A stretch of 64,000 nucleotides of DNA from F23-D06 sp963643165 (GTDB lineage Bacteria > Bacteroidota > Bacteroidia > Bacteroidales > WCHB1-69), in the NCBI GenBank assembly GCA_963643165.1, contig CAVIJD010000001.1, forward strand, positions 1 to 64,000, read 5' to 3'. The notes beneath the pieces were generated by a model that did no database searches, was not told the origin of the DNA, and was given only the letters and a program-made list of their open reading frames with translations. Below are positions 18,163 through 26,800 of this stretch, in pieces; position 1 is the first letter of the stretch, and every line of letters starts with the position of its first letter. Both the position numbers and the translations under genes were made by a program.

Positions 18163-18732
18163 ATGCGTCTCCGCATAAAGTTGGCCGTTACTGCAAAAAA
18201 CATCATTAAGGCATTTTGCCTTATGATGTTTTTTGTTTCGTGTAGTTCGAAGACACCCAACAACGAACTGCTACAGTACCACGGAAAGTTCCCCGATGAG
18301 TCGGCAGAGAATATGGTGCTGACTATCAGTGACTCTGGCGTGATTAGTTTTGTGGTGGAGGCCCCAGTGTTCAACAGTTATATTGGCGACTCGTCTTATA
18401 CCGACTGCCCTGAGGGCATCAAAGTGCTCTCTTTTACGGAGTATGGAAAGGAACAGGCAAAACTTACGGCCAAGTATGCCTGCAACATCAACAATTATAT
18501 GTACAAGGCGTCTGACAGTGTGGTGATTTGCGACTTGTTGGCAGGCGACACGCTGCTGACAGAAGAGATTATCTGGGACCAACGCAAACGGAGAATTTAT
18601 TCTAATAAGTTGGTGACGCAACACAAGGCCGACGGGTCGGTGAACTATGGCGATGGCTTTGAGGCTGACGAGCGATTCTCAAAATACACAATTTGGCATC
18701 CGCATGGCGAATTGAACAACGCTGATTTCTAA
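18163..18732 (+). CDS. lptC: LPS export protein LptC (lipoprotein form)
   Basis: A 189-aa protein with an N-terminal membrane/signal segment (AFCLMMFFVSC) whose Cys suggests a lipoprotein, unlike the membrane-anchored enterobacterial LptC. The mature part shows the OstA/LptC beta-jellyroll pattern: APVFNSYIGDSSYTDCPEGIKVLSF, LTAKYACNINNYMYKASDSVVI and the late GDGFEADERFSKYTIWHPHGEL. This late segment is typical of Bacteroidota LptC. It bridges LptBFG in the inner membrane to LptA during LPS transport. It is last in the coaX cluster. Its stop overlaps the stop of the convergent yigZ gene by 4 bases. Confidence 0.88.
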   Translation: MRLRIKLAVTAKNIIKAFCLMMFFVSCSSKTPNNELLQYHGKFPDESAENMVLTISDSGVISFVVEAPVFNSYIGDSSYTDCPEGIKVLSFTEYGKEQAKLTAKYACNINNYMYKASDSVVICDLLAGDTLLTEEIIWDQRKRRIYSNKLVTQHKADGSVNYGDGFEADERFSKYTIWHPHGELNNADF

Positions 18733-19325
18733 AAGGCCTTTACGGTGCCAATCTTTCGCAGTGCCGCCGTGGTGCGTTCGGATTCGCTGCGCCGCACAGA
18801 AAATCTTATGGTACATTTCAGGTTGCTCTCTTGCGACAGTATGGTGATGAAAGGCTCTTTCATCCACTGCATGACGGCATTCATCTGAAGGTAGTCGAAT
18901 GTGACTTCGTAGGTTAGGGTTATGGCCTTCTCAATGATGATGGCAGCATCCAATGCATCGCGTGCGGCGACCTTGTAGGCATTTTGCAACCCGCTGACAC
19001 CTAATTTGATGCCGCCAAAATAGCGTACTACAATAACTAAAGTGTCCGTCAGGTCTTTTGACAACAGTTGCCCGTGAATGGGACGGCCGGCAGTTCCGGA
19101 GGGTTCGCCGTTGTCGTTCATACGGTACGCATCCTTGTTGGGCCCCAAAATGTAAGCGTAGCAGCAGTGACGTGCATCGTTGTGCTTTTTCTGTATTTCT
19201 GTCAACCGTTCCTTTACCTGCTCTTCTGTCCGCACGGGAAAAGCATAAGCCAGAAACTTGCTTCTTTTCTCGCTGTAACTGCCTTTTGCCGGTTCCGCAA
19301 TCGTCTTATAGGTGTCGTCGAACAT
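18729..19325 (-). CDS. yigZ: YigZ/IMPACT family protein (UPF0029)
   Basis: A 198-aa cytoplasmic protein. The IMPACT domain (about residues 12-125) carries AEPAKGSYSEKRSKFLAYA, the RHCCYAYILGP segment, NDNGEPSGTAGRPI and VVRYFGGIKLGVSGL. A C-terminal DUF1949-like ferredoxin fold follows (VTFDYLQMNAVMQWM). Family members may act on translation or tRNA-related processes; the biochemical role is unsettled. An upstream extension of the frame lies inside ribD, so ATG 19325 is chosen; it overlaps the ribD stop by 20 bases, indicating coupling. It is convergent with lptC. Confidence 0.92.
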   Translation of the reverse strand: MFDDTYKTIAEPAKGSYSEKRSKFLAYAFPVRTEEQVKERLTEIQKKHNDARHCCYAYILGPNKDAYRMNDNGEPSGTAGRPIHGQLLSKDLTDTLVIVVRYFGGIKLGVSGLQNAYKVAARDALDAAIIIEKAITLTYEVTFDYLQMNAVMQWMKEPFITILSQESNLKCTIRFSVRRSESERTTAALRKIGTVKAF

Positions 19326-20280
19326 ATAGGATTTTGTTGTCGTCGATGTTTTCAACATGGCTCGGCGCAATGGGTATTGACGGGGCGGGAAGTCCTTTGC
19401 CCCAGACTTGGCCGCCAACCAGTATGCGCGCTTCGTCCCAATATCCGCTTTCAAGAAAACGGTCCAGCGTTTTGCGCCCACCCTCTACGATTACGGACTG
19501 TATGCGCTGTTCGTACATCATGGACAGTCCGTCTTCAATGTTCATCGGGAACGGCATTGCAGAACTGTTGCCGTGGCTGCACGCTTCCGTGCCGCGCTGC
19601 ATGACGAAGGGTTTGGGGTTCTTGCCCGGATAGTATCGGGTGGTAAGTTGCGGGCTGTCGTTCATCATCGTGTTGTAGCCCACTAAAATGGCATCTTCCT
19701 CGCTGCGCCATTTGTGAACAATTACCCGGAGCGCAGGGTTGGTGATCCAATAGGGCTGAACGGGTTTGCCCGCAGGTCTTTCGATGTCCATAAAACCGTC
19801 GCGGGTTTGTGCCCATTTTAAGATGATATAGGGGCGGTGGTGGCAGTGATAGGTGAAAAAACGTCGGTTCAATTCGCGGCAATCTGCTTCGCATACACCT
19901 TGAACCACCTCTATGCCAGCCTCTTTCAGTTTGCGGATGCCGTTGCCGTTCACTTTGTCGTGGCTGTCAATAGTGCCCACTACCACTTTCGGGATTCTGT
20001 GGCGGATGATGGCGTCTGCGCACGGCGGCGTTTTCCCGTAATGGGAGCAGGGCTCTAAACTCACATATAAGGTGGAACGCTGAAGCGACGAAAGGTCCTT
20101 TATGCTGTTTATGGCGTTGATTTCGGCATGGTTTTGCCCATACTGCTGATGATAACCCTCGCCAATGATGCGCCCGTCTGCCACTAAAACGGCACCAACC
20201 ATCGGGTTCGGCTGAACTTTGCCCAAACCTAAGGATGCCAATTGCAGGCATCGCTGCATATAGATTTCATCCTCGCTCAT
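19306..20280 (-). CDS. ribD: Bifunctional riboflavin biosynthesis deaminase/reductase RibD
   Basis: A 324-aa enzyme for two early riboflavin steps: deamination of the pyrimidine and NADPH-dependent reduction of the ribosyl side chain. The deaminase domain (about 1-145) has the zinc site HAEINAI and EPCSHYGKTPPCADAI. The reductase domain (about 150-324) has ILKWAQTRDGFMD, DAILVGYNTMMNDSPQLTTR and VIVEGGRKTLDRFLES. ATG 20280 (MSEDEIYMQRCLQLA) fits the family; a GTG at 20295 is an alternative two bases past the upstream stop. No FMN riboswitch is evident upstream. It is the middle gene of a three-gene unit DUF4340-ribD-yigZ. Confidence 0.96.
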   Translation of the reverse strand: MSEDEIYMQRCLQLASLGLGKVQPNPMVGAVLVADGRIIGEGYHQQYGQNHAEINAINSIKDLSSLQRSTLYVSLEPCSHYGKTPPCADAIIRHRIPKVVVGTIDSHDKVNGNGIRKLKEAGIEVVQGVCEADCRELNRRFFTYHCHHRPYIILKWAQTRDGFMDIERPAGKPVQPYWITNPALRVIVHKWRSEEDAILVGYNTMMNDSPQLTTRYYPGKNPKPFVMQRGTEACSHGNSSAMPFPMNIEDGLSMMYEQRIQSVIVEGGRKTLDRFLESGYWDEARILVGGQVWGKGLPAPSIPIAPSHVENIDDNKILYVRRHL

Positions 20281-20297
20281 AAGGGACTGCTTCACAG

Positions 20298-21383
20298 TTA
20301 TTTCCGATTCTTAAGGAAATAGGAGAGGGGTTGCACTTGCCGCTGGAAATGGTAATATTGACATTGTACCAGGTTGGCCGTATTGCCGTTGAGCACGGCG
20401 TAAAACTTGTCGCGGTTATATGGGTCGTCGCTGTGGTCATCTTCTCGCCCGACAATGGCATCCAAATAGAAAGTCTCTGGGGTGAGTTTGCGGTACATGT
20501 CCAGTTTTGTCTCGTTCCCGTTTACGTCTGTCAAGGTGATGGTCTTGAAAAGATTGTTGTTCAAGATAGAGTCTTTTGCCGATTCAGACATGCTGGTGAT
20601 GAAAGTCTCATAGTTCAGGTCGCGGTATTCTGACAACATGTCCAGCAGTTTGGTGGTGTCATAGTCCATAATCTGGTTGTGCGCCGCATCGTAAAGGTTG
20701 AAAAAGCGAGGCCCTGATTTCTCAATGGAAAAAGACTCGTCAGGCTGCTCGTAGTCTTGCACATGCAGCGTTTTTATACGGGTGATTTTAGTGGAGAACA
20801 GGTCGCAGTTGTACCATTCGGTCTTATGAAATGAGTAGTAGGGTGTCAAGAAGCCCCTGTTCCCTGGAATGTGGACGATGCACGGCTCGTCGAAGCCGTC
20901 AAGGATAGCATAGTTGGCTACATTGTCCATCGTGGCAGGCCCCATGTAGTAGGTTTTGACCAATCGCTCTTTATTGAAAAATTTGATGCCGAAGAGTTTG
21001 AATTTCGGTGCAATTTGGTAAATCTCGACTTTAATGGCGTTTACAGACATCATTTTGTTGATGTTCGACTGGGCTGTTTTGGCTACGGTCTGCTGCAATG
21101 AGATGTTGCGGATTACGGACAAGAGTTCACCGACTTTTGCGGACATGGCTCTTACGGAATCCTGCACATACCAAGTGCCGTCACGTCGGTTGAGCAATAC
21201 GTGTTCCCCATTCATGTCGGCAATGAAGATCTTGGTCACGTTAGCCGTGTCTTTCACGGCAAAAATGTCGGAACGCGGGGCATTTGAAGCGTTGCCGACA
21301 ACGCCCGTCTTGAACAGAATAAGGATAACGCACAAAACCAGCAATATGCTGACCGTAATAATGTAAATGGTCTTCTTTTTCAT
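20298..21383 (-). CDS. DUF4340 domain protein with N-terminal membrane anchor
   Basis: A 361-aa protein with one N-terminal membrane segment (TIYIITVSILLVLCVILILFK) and an extracytoplasmic part. The repeated pattern of DUF4340 is visible: VTKIFIADMNGEHVLLNRRDGTWYVQD, later DYDTTKLLDMLSEYRDLNYETF and DVNGNETKLDMYRKL. DUF4340 proteins often accompany ABC transporters of the GldG type, which are not present here. Function unknown. ATG 21383 is chosen, since the longer frame runs through the promoter-like element at 21402-21409. It heads the ribD-yigZ unit. Confidence 0.82.
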   Translation of the reverse strand: MKKKTIYIITVSILLVLCVILILFKTGVVGNASNAPRSDIFAVKDTANVTKIFIADMNGEHVLLNRRDGTWYVQDSVRAMSAKVGELLSVIRNISLQQTVAKTAQSNINKMMSVNAIKVEIYQIAPKFKLFGIKFFNKERLVKTYYMGPATMDNVANYAILDGFDEPCIVHIPGNRGFLTPYYSFHKTEWYNCDLFSTKITRIKTLHVQDYEQPDESFSIEKSGPRFFNLYDAAHNQIMDYDTTKLLDMLSEYRDLNYETFITSMSESAKDSILNNNLFKTITLTDVNGNETKLDMYRKLTPETFYLDAIVGREDDHSDDPYNRDKFYAVLNGNTANLVQCQYYHFQRQVQPLSYFLKNRK

Positions 21384-21401
21384 CTTAAAAATTAAAGGTG
21401 G

Positions 21402-21409
21402 CAAACATA
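21402..21409 (-). promoter_or_regulatory. Putative -7 element for DUF4340-ribD-yigZ
   Basis: The minus strand reads TATGTTTG (TAnnTTTG), about 20 bases ahead of ATG 21383. It is identical to the octamer ahead of the TonB receptor. Confidence 0.45.
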
Positions 21410-21443
21410 CTAAATTTTCGTATGGATGACACGCCACTTTGAA

Positions 21444-22124
21444 CTAAAATATGAACACTTTTTCCAATCCCGGATAACGGATGATGTCGGAGCAAAAAAT
21501 GAGCGGTGGCAGCAGCGGGATGGTGTGACGATGGTTTTGTGAGAGGTCTATGTGAATGGCATTCAGATAGATAAACCATACAAGTTCGGTGCAATAGAAC
21601 GCACTGCTGTCACCTGCATTGAAGTTGCTGTCGAAGAGTGGGTGACGATTGTAGATGGATAGTCCTTTGCGGTACAGTGCCAGGATGTCGCCTTCCGTCA
21701 ACGAGTCAAGACGGAAGACAGCGCCATGTTCGGCGCGTTTTTTGCTGAAAAACAAGGAAACGGGCTCTAACTTGACGCTGTCTTTTTCGTGTCTGTTTTC
21801 GCGCTCGTTGGGTACGGCATGAAGCACACCCCATCCTTCCCCGAGAGGTACAATCATTCCCACGTGCGAATAGATGCACCCCGTGTCTGCTTTCGTGACG
21901 GAACGGCTTGCGATGCTCCTGCCCGTGCGAAATACAAGGTCGCCTGTCCTCAATGCCAATGTGTCAGGAACGGGACTGCCGGCCAATTCATGATTGTCGC
22001 TCCGGCAGCCACAGACGATTATTGTCGAAATGACGACAATGATAAGCAGAATTTGACGGCGGAATTGATGACCTTGACCTGTCTGCTGTTGGTTTCGGGC
22101 CTTTGTCAGTCTTTTATCTTCCAT
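21444..22124 (-). CDS. YiiX/YebB-like NlpC/P60 family lipoprotein
   Basis: A 226-aa probable lipoprotein: hydrophobic segment with lipobox (ISTIIVCGC, Cys at about residue 40). The permuted papain-like NlpC/P60 fold of the YiiX group follows: LRTGDLVFRTG, then the His motif CIYSHVGMIVP, VLHAVPNE, and the nucleophile motif SSAFYCTELVWFIY (Cys at about residue 178). The order (His before Cys) marks the permuted class, which cleaves amide or thioester bonds in peptidoglycan peptides or lipids. Substrate unknown. Its start overlaps the DUF4878 gene by 19 bases, so the two are translated together. Confidence 0.85.
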   Translation of the reverse strand: MEDKRLTKARNQQQTGQGHQFRRQILLIIVVISTIIVCGCRSDNHELAGSPVPDTLALRTGDLVFRTGRSIASRSVTKADTGCIYSHVGMIVPLGEGWGVLHAVPNERENRHEKDSVKLEPVSLFFSKKRAEHGAVFRLDSLTEGDILALYRKGLSIYNRHPLFDSNFNAGDSSAFYCTELVWFIYLNAIHIDLSQNHRHTIPLLPPLIFCSDIIRYPGLEKVFIF

Positions 22125-22480
22125 TTGCCGTCCTGCTTAACCAACCCTATGGTTTGGGACGATTCTTCAGGCTTCTCGTTGAAAATCGAGGAAAAGTTGT
22201 ACTTGACTTCTACCTCGGCGGTTTGGCCGTCTTCAGCAATGTTCTCTGAAACTACTTCAAAATCTGAAACTTTCAGCCCCATTCCCTCTATTTTCTTTAT
22301 CTGACTTTCGATTTCCTCGTCACTTTCGATTGTAGTGAACGACATTGCTTTTTCGTAGTCTCCTTTTTGAATTGCGCCGAAGTAGTTTTCAACAGTTTTG
22401 GACGGGTTAGCCGTGTTGCATGAGACGGCAAAGAGTGCCATAACGGCGATTCCGATGATGATGTAAAGTTTTTTCTTCAT
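22106..22480 (-). CDS. DUF4878-like lipoprotein
   Basis: A 124-aa lipoprotein (MALFAVSC lipobox, Cys at about residue 21) with a small alpha+beta NTF2/cystatin-like domain: PSKTVENYFGAIQKGDYEKAMSF, AEVEVKYNF, KQDGKWKI. This pattern matches the DUF4878 'lumazine-binding-like' lipoproteins widespread in Bacteroides. Function unknown. ATG 22480. It is the first gene of a pair with the YiiX-like hydrolase. Confidence 0.8.
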   Translation of the reverse strand: MKKKLYIIIGIAVMALFAVSCNTANPSKTVENYFGAIQKGDYEKAMSFTTIESDEEIESQIKKIEGMGLKVSDFEVVSENIAEDGQTAEVEVKYNFSSIFNEKPEESSQTIGLVKQDGKWKIKD

Positions 22481-22591
22481 AATAGAATGGTTTTTTATTG
22501 AACATTAGGTTAAAGTTGCCTTCCGTCTGTCTTTCCGTGCCTTTCCTGCCCCTGGCAAAATCTGCACAGTAGCTGAAAGAAATCAGCACGG

Positions 22592-22599
22592 CAAAGATA
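22592..22599 (-). promoter_or_regulatory. Putative -7 element for the DUF4878/YiiX genes
   Basis: The minus strand reads TATCTTTG about 112 bases before ATG 22480, in the gap after rimM. A 5' leader of about 100 bases would result. Only the octamer supports this. Confidence 0.35.
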
Positions 22600-22690
22600 A
22601 AGAAAAACATATAGTGATTCTCTTCTTTGTCATTTTTTTTCATTGAGTCCACGTCGAGTGACGTGACAAGACCTTGTGTGCAGGAGAAAG

Positions 22691-23212
22691 CTATCCCAGG
22701 TAAATGTCGAGGAAACCTTCTGGGGTTTTGACGTAAAGGATGCGGTTTTCGCGGTCAACTTTGTCGATGAACTGCCGGTTTGCCGGGATAAGCACCTCGC
22801 GTCCGGCGGCATCTACAGACATGAGCGGGTTGTTGCTTATTTCCAAAAAAGAGGTGCAGGTGCCCACGTCGCCATATTGAATGTCAATCACCTTGAAGCC
22901 GATGACTTCGTGGAAGTAGAAGCGGTCGTCGGGCAGTTTGGGGAGTTCACTGAGTGGCAAGTAGAGTTCCACACCCACGTAGTCGCGAGCCTCTTCCGGG
23001 GGGATATCCTTGAAATAGAGGATGAACTGGCCGTTCCCGCGGTAGGTCAGTTCAGAAATAGCGTAAGGTATCTTTTCTCCGTCCAGATCAAGGAACACAT
23101 CTGAAAGGGAGAGATAGTTTTCGGGGTTGTCGGAATCAAAAAAGGCACATAGACCACCTTTCAGTCCGAAAGGTTTGGTCAATGTGCCTAAGTAGAAAAA
23201 GCCGTCGTCCAT
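22691..23212 (-). CDS. rimM: Ribosome maturation factor RimM
   Basis: A 173-aa cytoplasmic factor that helps 30S head assembly around S19. N-terminal beta-barrel with FYLGTLTKPFGLKGGLCAFF; C-terminal PRC-barrel with FHEVIGFKVIDIQYGDVGTC and a late LIPANRQFIDKVDRENRILYV. Length and order are standard. The start shares one base with the rpsP stop (TAATG), the usual rpsP-rimM pairing. trmD and rplS, which follow in many bacteria, are absent. Confidence 0.95.
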   Translation of the reverse strand: MDDGFFYLGTLTKPFGLKGGLCAFFDSDNPENYLSLSDVFLDLDGEKIPYAISELTYRGNGQFILYFKDIPPEEARDYVGVELYLPLSELPKLPDDRFYFHEVIGFKVIDIQYGDVGTCTSFLEISNNPLMSVDAAGREVLIPANRQFIDKVDRENRILYVKTPEGFLDIYLG

Positions 23213-23787
23213 TATGCTTCAGCCGGAGCGGATTCTTCGGCTGCAGGAGTCTCTTCGGCCTCGGCAGCGGTTTCTGCAGCAGCTGCTGCGGCAGCCTCTT
23301 CTGCGGCCTTTGCAGCGGCAGCGGCGATCTCGGCGTTGCGGGCGGCGATTTTGGCTGACATGGCCTCTTTGACTTTCACTTCAGCCTCGAGGCGCGCTTT
23401 CATGACCTTGCGGGCTTTGTCGGCCTCTTCGCGCACAACGTTGTTCAGCTTGCTGTCCTTTTCCTGCTTCCAAGCCTCGAATTTCTGCTTGGCCTGTTCC
23501 TCGGAGAAAGCTCCCTTTGCGACGCCGCCTTTAAGATGCTTCATCATATAGACGCCTTCGCGTTTGAGAATCGAACGGGCTGTGTCTGAAGGCGTTGCAC
23601 CTACTTCCACCCAATACAATGCTCTCTCGAAATTGATGCTGAGGGTTGCGGGATTGGTCAGTGGATTGTAAGTTCCAAGATCTTCGATAAAACGTCCGTC
23701 ACGTGGTGCACGACCATCCGCAATTACAAGATGGTAAAAAGGTTGGTTCTTTTTACCGCGTCTCTGTAATCTGATTCTTGTTGCCAT
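23212..23787 (-). CDS. rpsP: 30S ribosomal protein S16 with long C-terminal extension
   Basis: Residues of about 1-85 are canonical S16 (MATRIRLQRRGKKNQPFYHL, VIADGRAPRDGRFIEDLG, YNPL, RALYWVEVGATPSDTARSIL). The protein then continues for about 105 residues. A basic helical stretch (FEAWKQEKDSKLNNVVREEA) passes into an Ala/Glu-rich tail of low complexity ending EESAPAEA. S16 in E. coli is about 82 aa; long tails are known in Bacteroidota. Product 191 aa. Heads the rpsP-rimM unit; promoter at 23822-23829. Confidence 0.97.
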   Translation of the reverse strand: MATRIRLQRRGKKNQPFYHLVIADGRAPRDGRFIEDLGTYNPLTNPATLSINFERALYWVEVGATPSDTARSILKREGVYMMKHLKGGVAKGAFSEEQAKQKFEAWKQEKDSKLNNVVREEADKARKVMKARLEAEVKVKEAMSAKIAARNAEIAAAAAKAAEEAAAAAAAETAAEAEETPAAEESAPAEA

Positions 23788-23821
23788 AAACTTATTTTTT
23801 TGATTGATTATTTAAAGGCGG

Positions 23822-23829
23822 CAAAAATA
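23822..23829 (-). promoter_or_regulatory. -7 element of rpsP-rimM (divergent pair)
   Basis: The minus strand reads TATTTTTG, 35-42 bases before the rpsP ATG. It faces away from the plus-strand copy at 23857-23864. Confidence 0.5.
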
Positions 23830-23856
23830 CAAAAAAATTTCAATTGGCAATTTTAT

Positions 23857-23864
23857 TATTTTTG
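23857..23864 (+). promoter_or_regulatory. -7 element of the 1041-aa propeller/barrel gene
   Basis: TATTTTTG on the plus strand, 16 bases before ATG 23880. The 27 bases between it and the rpsP element include CAATTG, so the two polymerase footprints should overlap. Confidence 0.5.
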
Positions 23865-23879
23865 CACCCTCAACCTTAT

Positions 23880-26800
23880 ATGAATAGCGTGCATAGAATA
23901 TTAAAAATCAGGATTTTGCTGCTTAAGACTGCCCTCGCCGCCGTGCTGCTCTCTCCACTGTCTGGAATGTCGCAGTTCTATAACGGTTCTAATGTCAGCT
24001 TCGGGAAAAACCGCGTGCAACACCAGGTTTTCAACTGGCAGTTTATGCGCGCCGACCAGTATGATGTCTATTTCTATCCTACCGGAAAGGCCCTTGCCCA
24101 ATATGTCTATTGCACTATCCCTCAATATATTGCTGAAATTGAGGGTATGCTCCGCTATTCTTCCAGAAACAAAATCCAAATCATTGTCTATAATACGCAG
24201 GCGGACTTCAGAGAGTCTAACTTTGCCTACGACAATGACGATTTCTATAATCAAGGCGGCATCACTAATGTCTATGGTAGCAAAATGTATGTCTATTTCG
24301 ATGGCAACAGGGCGCATTTCGACCGTATGATACGGAGCGGCATTATGAACATTTACGTTCATTGGCTCATACAAGGCACCTCTGTCGGCGCGAATATGTC
24401 TTACGATTACCTGATGAATGTGCCTAACTGGTTTTTCAACGGCTTGGCCTCTTTCTATGGAGAAGCATGGAACAGCGAGGTGGATGCACATGTGAAGGAT
24501 GGCATTTTCACGAAACAGTACAAGGATTTTGGCGAACTGTCATCACGCGATGCCACCTACGCTGGCCACTCGTTCTGGAAATACCTGACAGACACCTATG
24601 GGAATGACATTGTTGCACGCTCTCTTTATGCTATCAAGGCGACCAAGAATGTCGCCAGAGGCTTTTCGTATGCCACAGGCGTGCCGTACAAGACACTGAT
24701 GGAGAATTGGTTGAAGTATTTCAGCGTGATGTATTACCCGGACCTGAGCAGGGAGATGCCCTCAGGAAAGGGGCTGGTGAGAAAACCAAAGCCCAAGCGT
24801 CTTTACGACCATGTCGTCTTTTCGGCCGACAGCGGGATGTATGCGTTCGTGACGAATGAGTACGGACAAGTACGGGTCTGGCTTCAGCGGGCTGACCGCA
24901 GCCGCCCCGAGTGCATCCTCCGCAAATACAGCAAAACGGAAGAGAATCCCGACTTGTCGTATCCTTTGTTGGCCTGGCATCCGCAAGATTCCATTCTCGG
25001 GATGACTTTCGAGTCGCAAGGACATTGCTATTACCGCGCTTATGACCTCCGCACCCGCAAATGGCAGAAACGCTTTCTGGTTGACGTGGAGAAGATTACG
25101 GCGTGGTGCTATGCCGACGACGGCAAGACGATGCTTTTCTCCGGCTTCAAGAATGGACAGTCTGACATATTTATATATAGTTTCCTCGCCCGCTCTTTCC
25201 AAAATCTGACTAATGATTTTTATGATGACTATGCCCCAATATTCTTGAAAGGCAACGACCAGATTGTCTTCTCGTCCAACCGCCCCCGCGACTCCGTAGG
25301 GCTGGCTGATGCTTACAATGAGGCAGAGCCTTTGCCGGCCTACGACCTGTTTCTGTTCCAATACGGCAGAAAAGACCCCGCATTGCTCCGCGTTACGGAG
25401 TCTTTTTCGGCAAACGAATACGATGCCCTGAGAATTGACGACCGGCGTATTCTTTTCTTGGGCGACAATGACGGTATCGTCAATCAGTATGCCGCCGAAT
25501 TTGACAGTGTGGTCAGCCGTGTCGATACGGCTATCCATTATGCTTTTTATGCTGATGTTCACCCAATTACAGATGCCGGCCTCAATACGTTGTGCCACAA
25601 CTATGATGCGGAAAACCAAACCACAGCCCGTATTATGCTCAAAAATGGAGTCAGGGGCATTTATATGCAGCCGCTCGATTTGTCGGAGAAAACAGTGGCG
25701 GCCCCGTCGCCATTCTATCGCGGTATTTTGGCCGACCGAAAAACACCGCCCGCGGATACGTTGCAGACCGACTCCGTAGCGGCAAAGCCGAAATGCGAAC
25801 CGCCCGTTGCCAGTGGTTACCGGGTGCAGTACTCTATCAATAAGGTGATTACGCAGGCAGATTTCAGTTTTCTCAACACTTCCTACCAACAATTTGAGGG
25901 TGGAACGTCCCCGATTTACTTGAATACGGGGTTTAATGCGCTCTTTATGCTGGGGATAAATGATCTTTTTGAGGATTATAGGATTACAGGCGGATTCAGA
26001 GTGGGCGTGGATAACAATTATGAGTTCATGTTGAGTTATGAAAATCTGTCGCGACGGCTCGACAGGCAGATTGTGGCTTACCGGCAGGCACTCACGTCAG
26101 ATGTTGGCAACTATCTGTATAAGCAACAGTCAAACAGTCTGTTCTATATCCTCAAATTCCCGTTCGACAAGGTCAACAGCTTGCGTTTCACGATTAAGGG
26201 ACGTTACGAGACGAATGTGGTGTCGGCATTGAGCGACAACACGTTGAAAATGCCGGACACGCGTCATTTGTGGGCTGGGGTCAAACTCGAGTACATTTTC
26301 GATTCTTCCAAGGAGTTGTGCGTCAACTTGTGGCGGGGAACGAAGCTGAAGCTTTTTGCCGAGTACGAGCAGCGGGCCGAGAAAGATACACGCAGCCTGT
26401 TTGTTGTCGGGGTCGATGCCCGACGTTCATTCAAGATTTACCGGAACATGACCTTTGCCGTGCGTCTTGCCGGCTCAACAAATTTGGGCTCTGCACGGTT
26501 GGTGTACTATATGGGGGGCGTTGACAATTGGATAAATGCCAAATTTGACAGCGATATTACCGTTGACGAGTCAAAAGGTTACGCATACCAGACTTTGGCA
26601 ACCAATATGCGCGGGTTTAAGCAGAATATCCGGAATGGCACCTCCTTTGCGCTGTTGAGTGCCGAGTTGCGCGTTCCTTTTGTGCAACTCATTGCTGGCC
26701 ACCAGGTCTCTTCGGACTTCTTGAACTCGCTGCAACTTAATCTGTTCGGAGATGTCGGGACTGCATGGACGGGCTTGACTCCCTATTCCGACGACAATAG

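Noticed and set aside
20296..20500. FMN riboswitch ahead of ribD
   Set aside because: The region upstream of ribD is coding sequence of the DUF4340 gene, and no conserved RFN stems were recognised there or before that gene.
24762..25892. Antisense frame of 376 codons inside the 1041-aa propeller/barrel gene
   Set aside because: No recognisable domain or start signal; the plus-strand frame has a signal peptide, propeller repeats and barrel.
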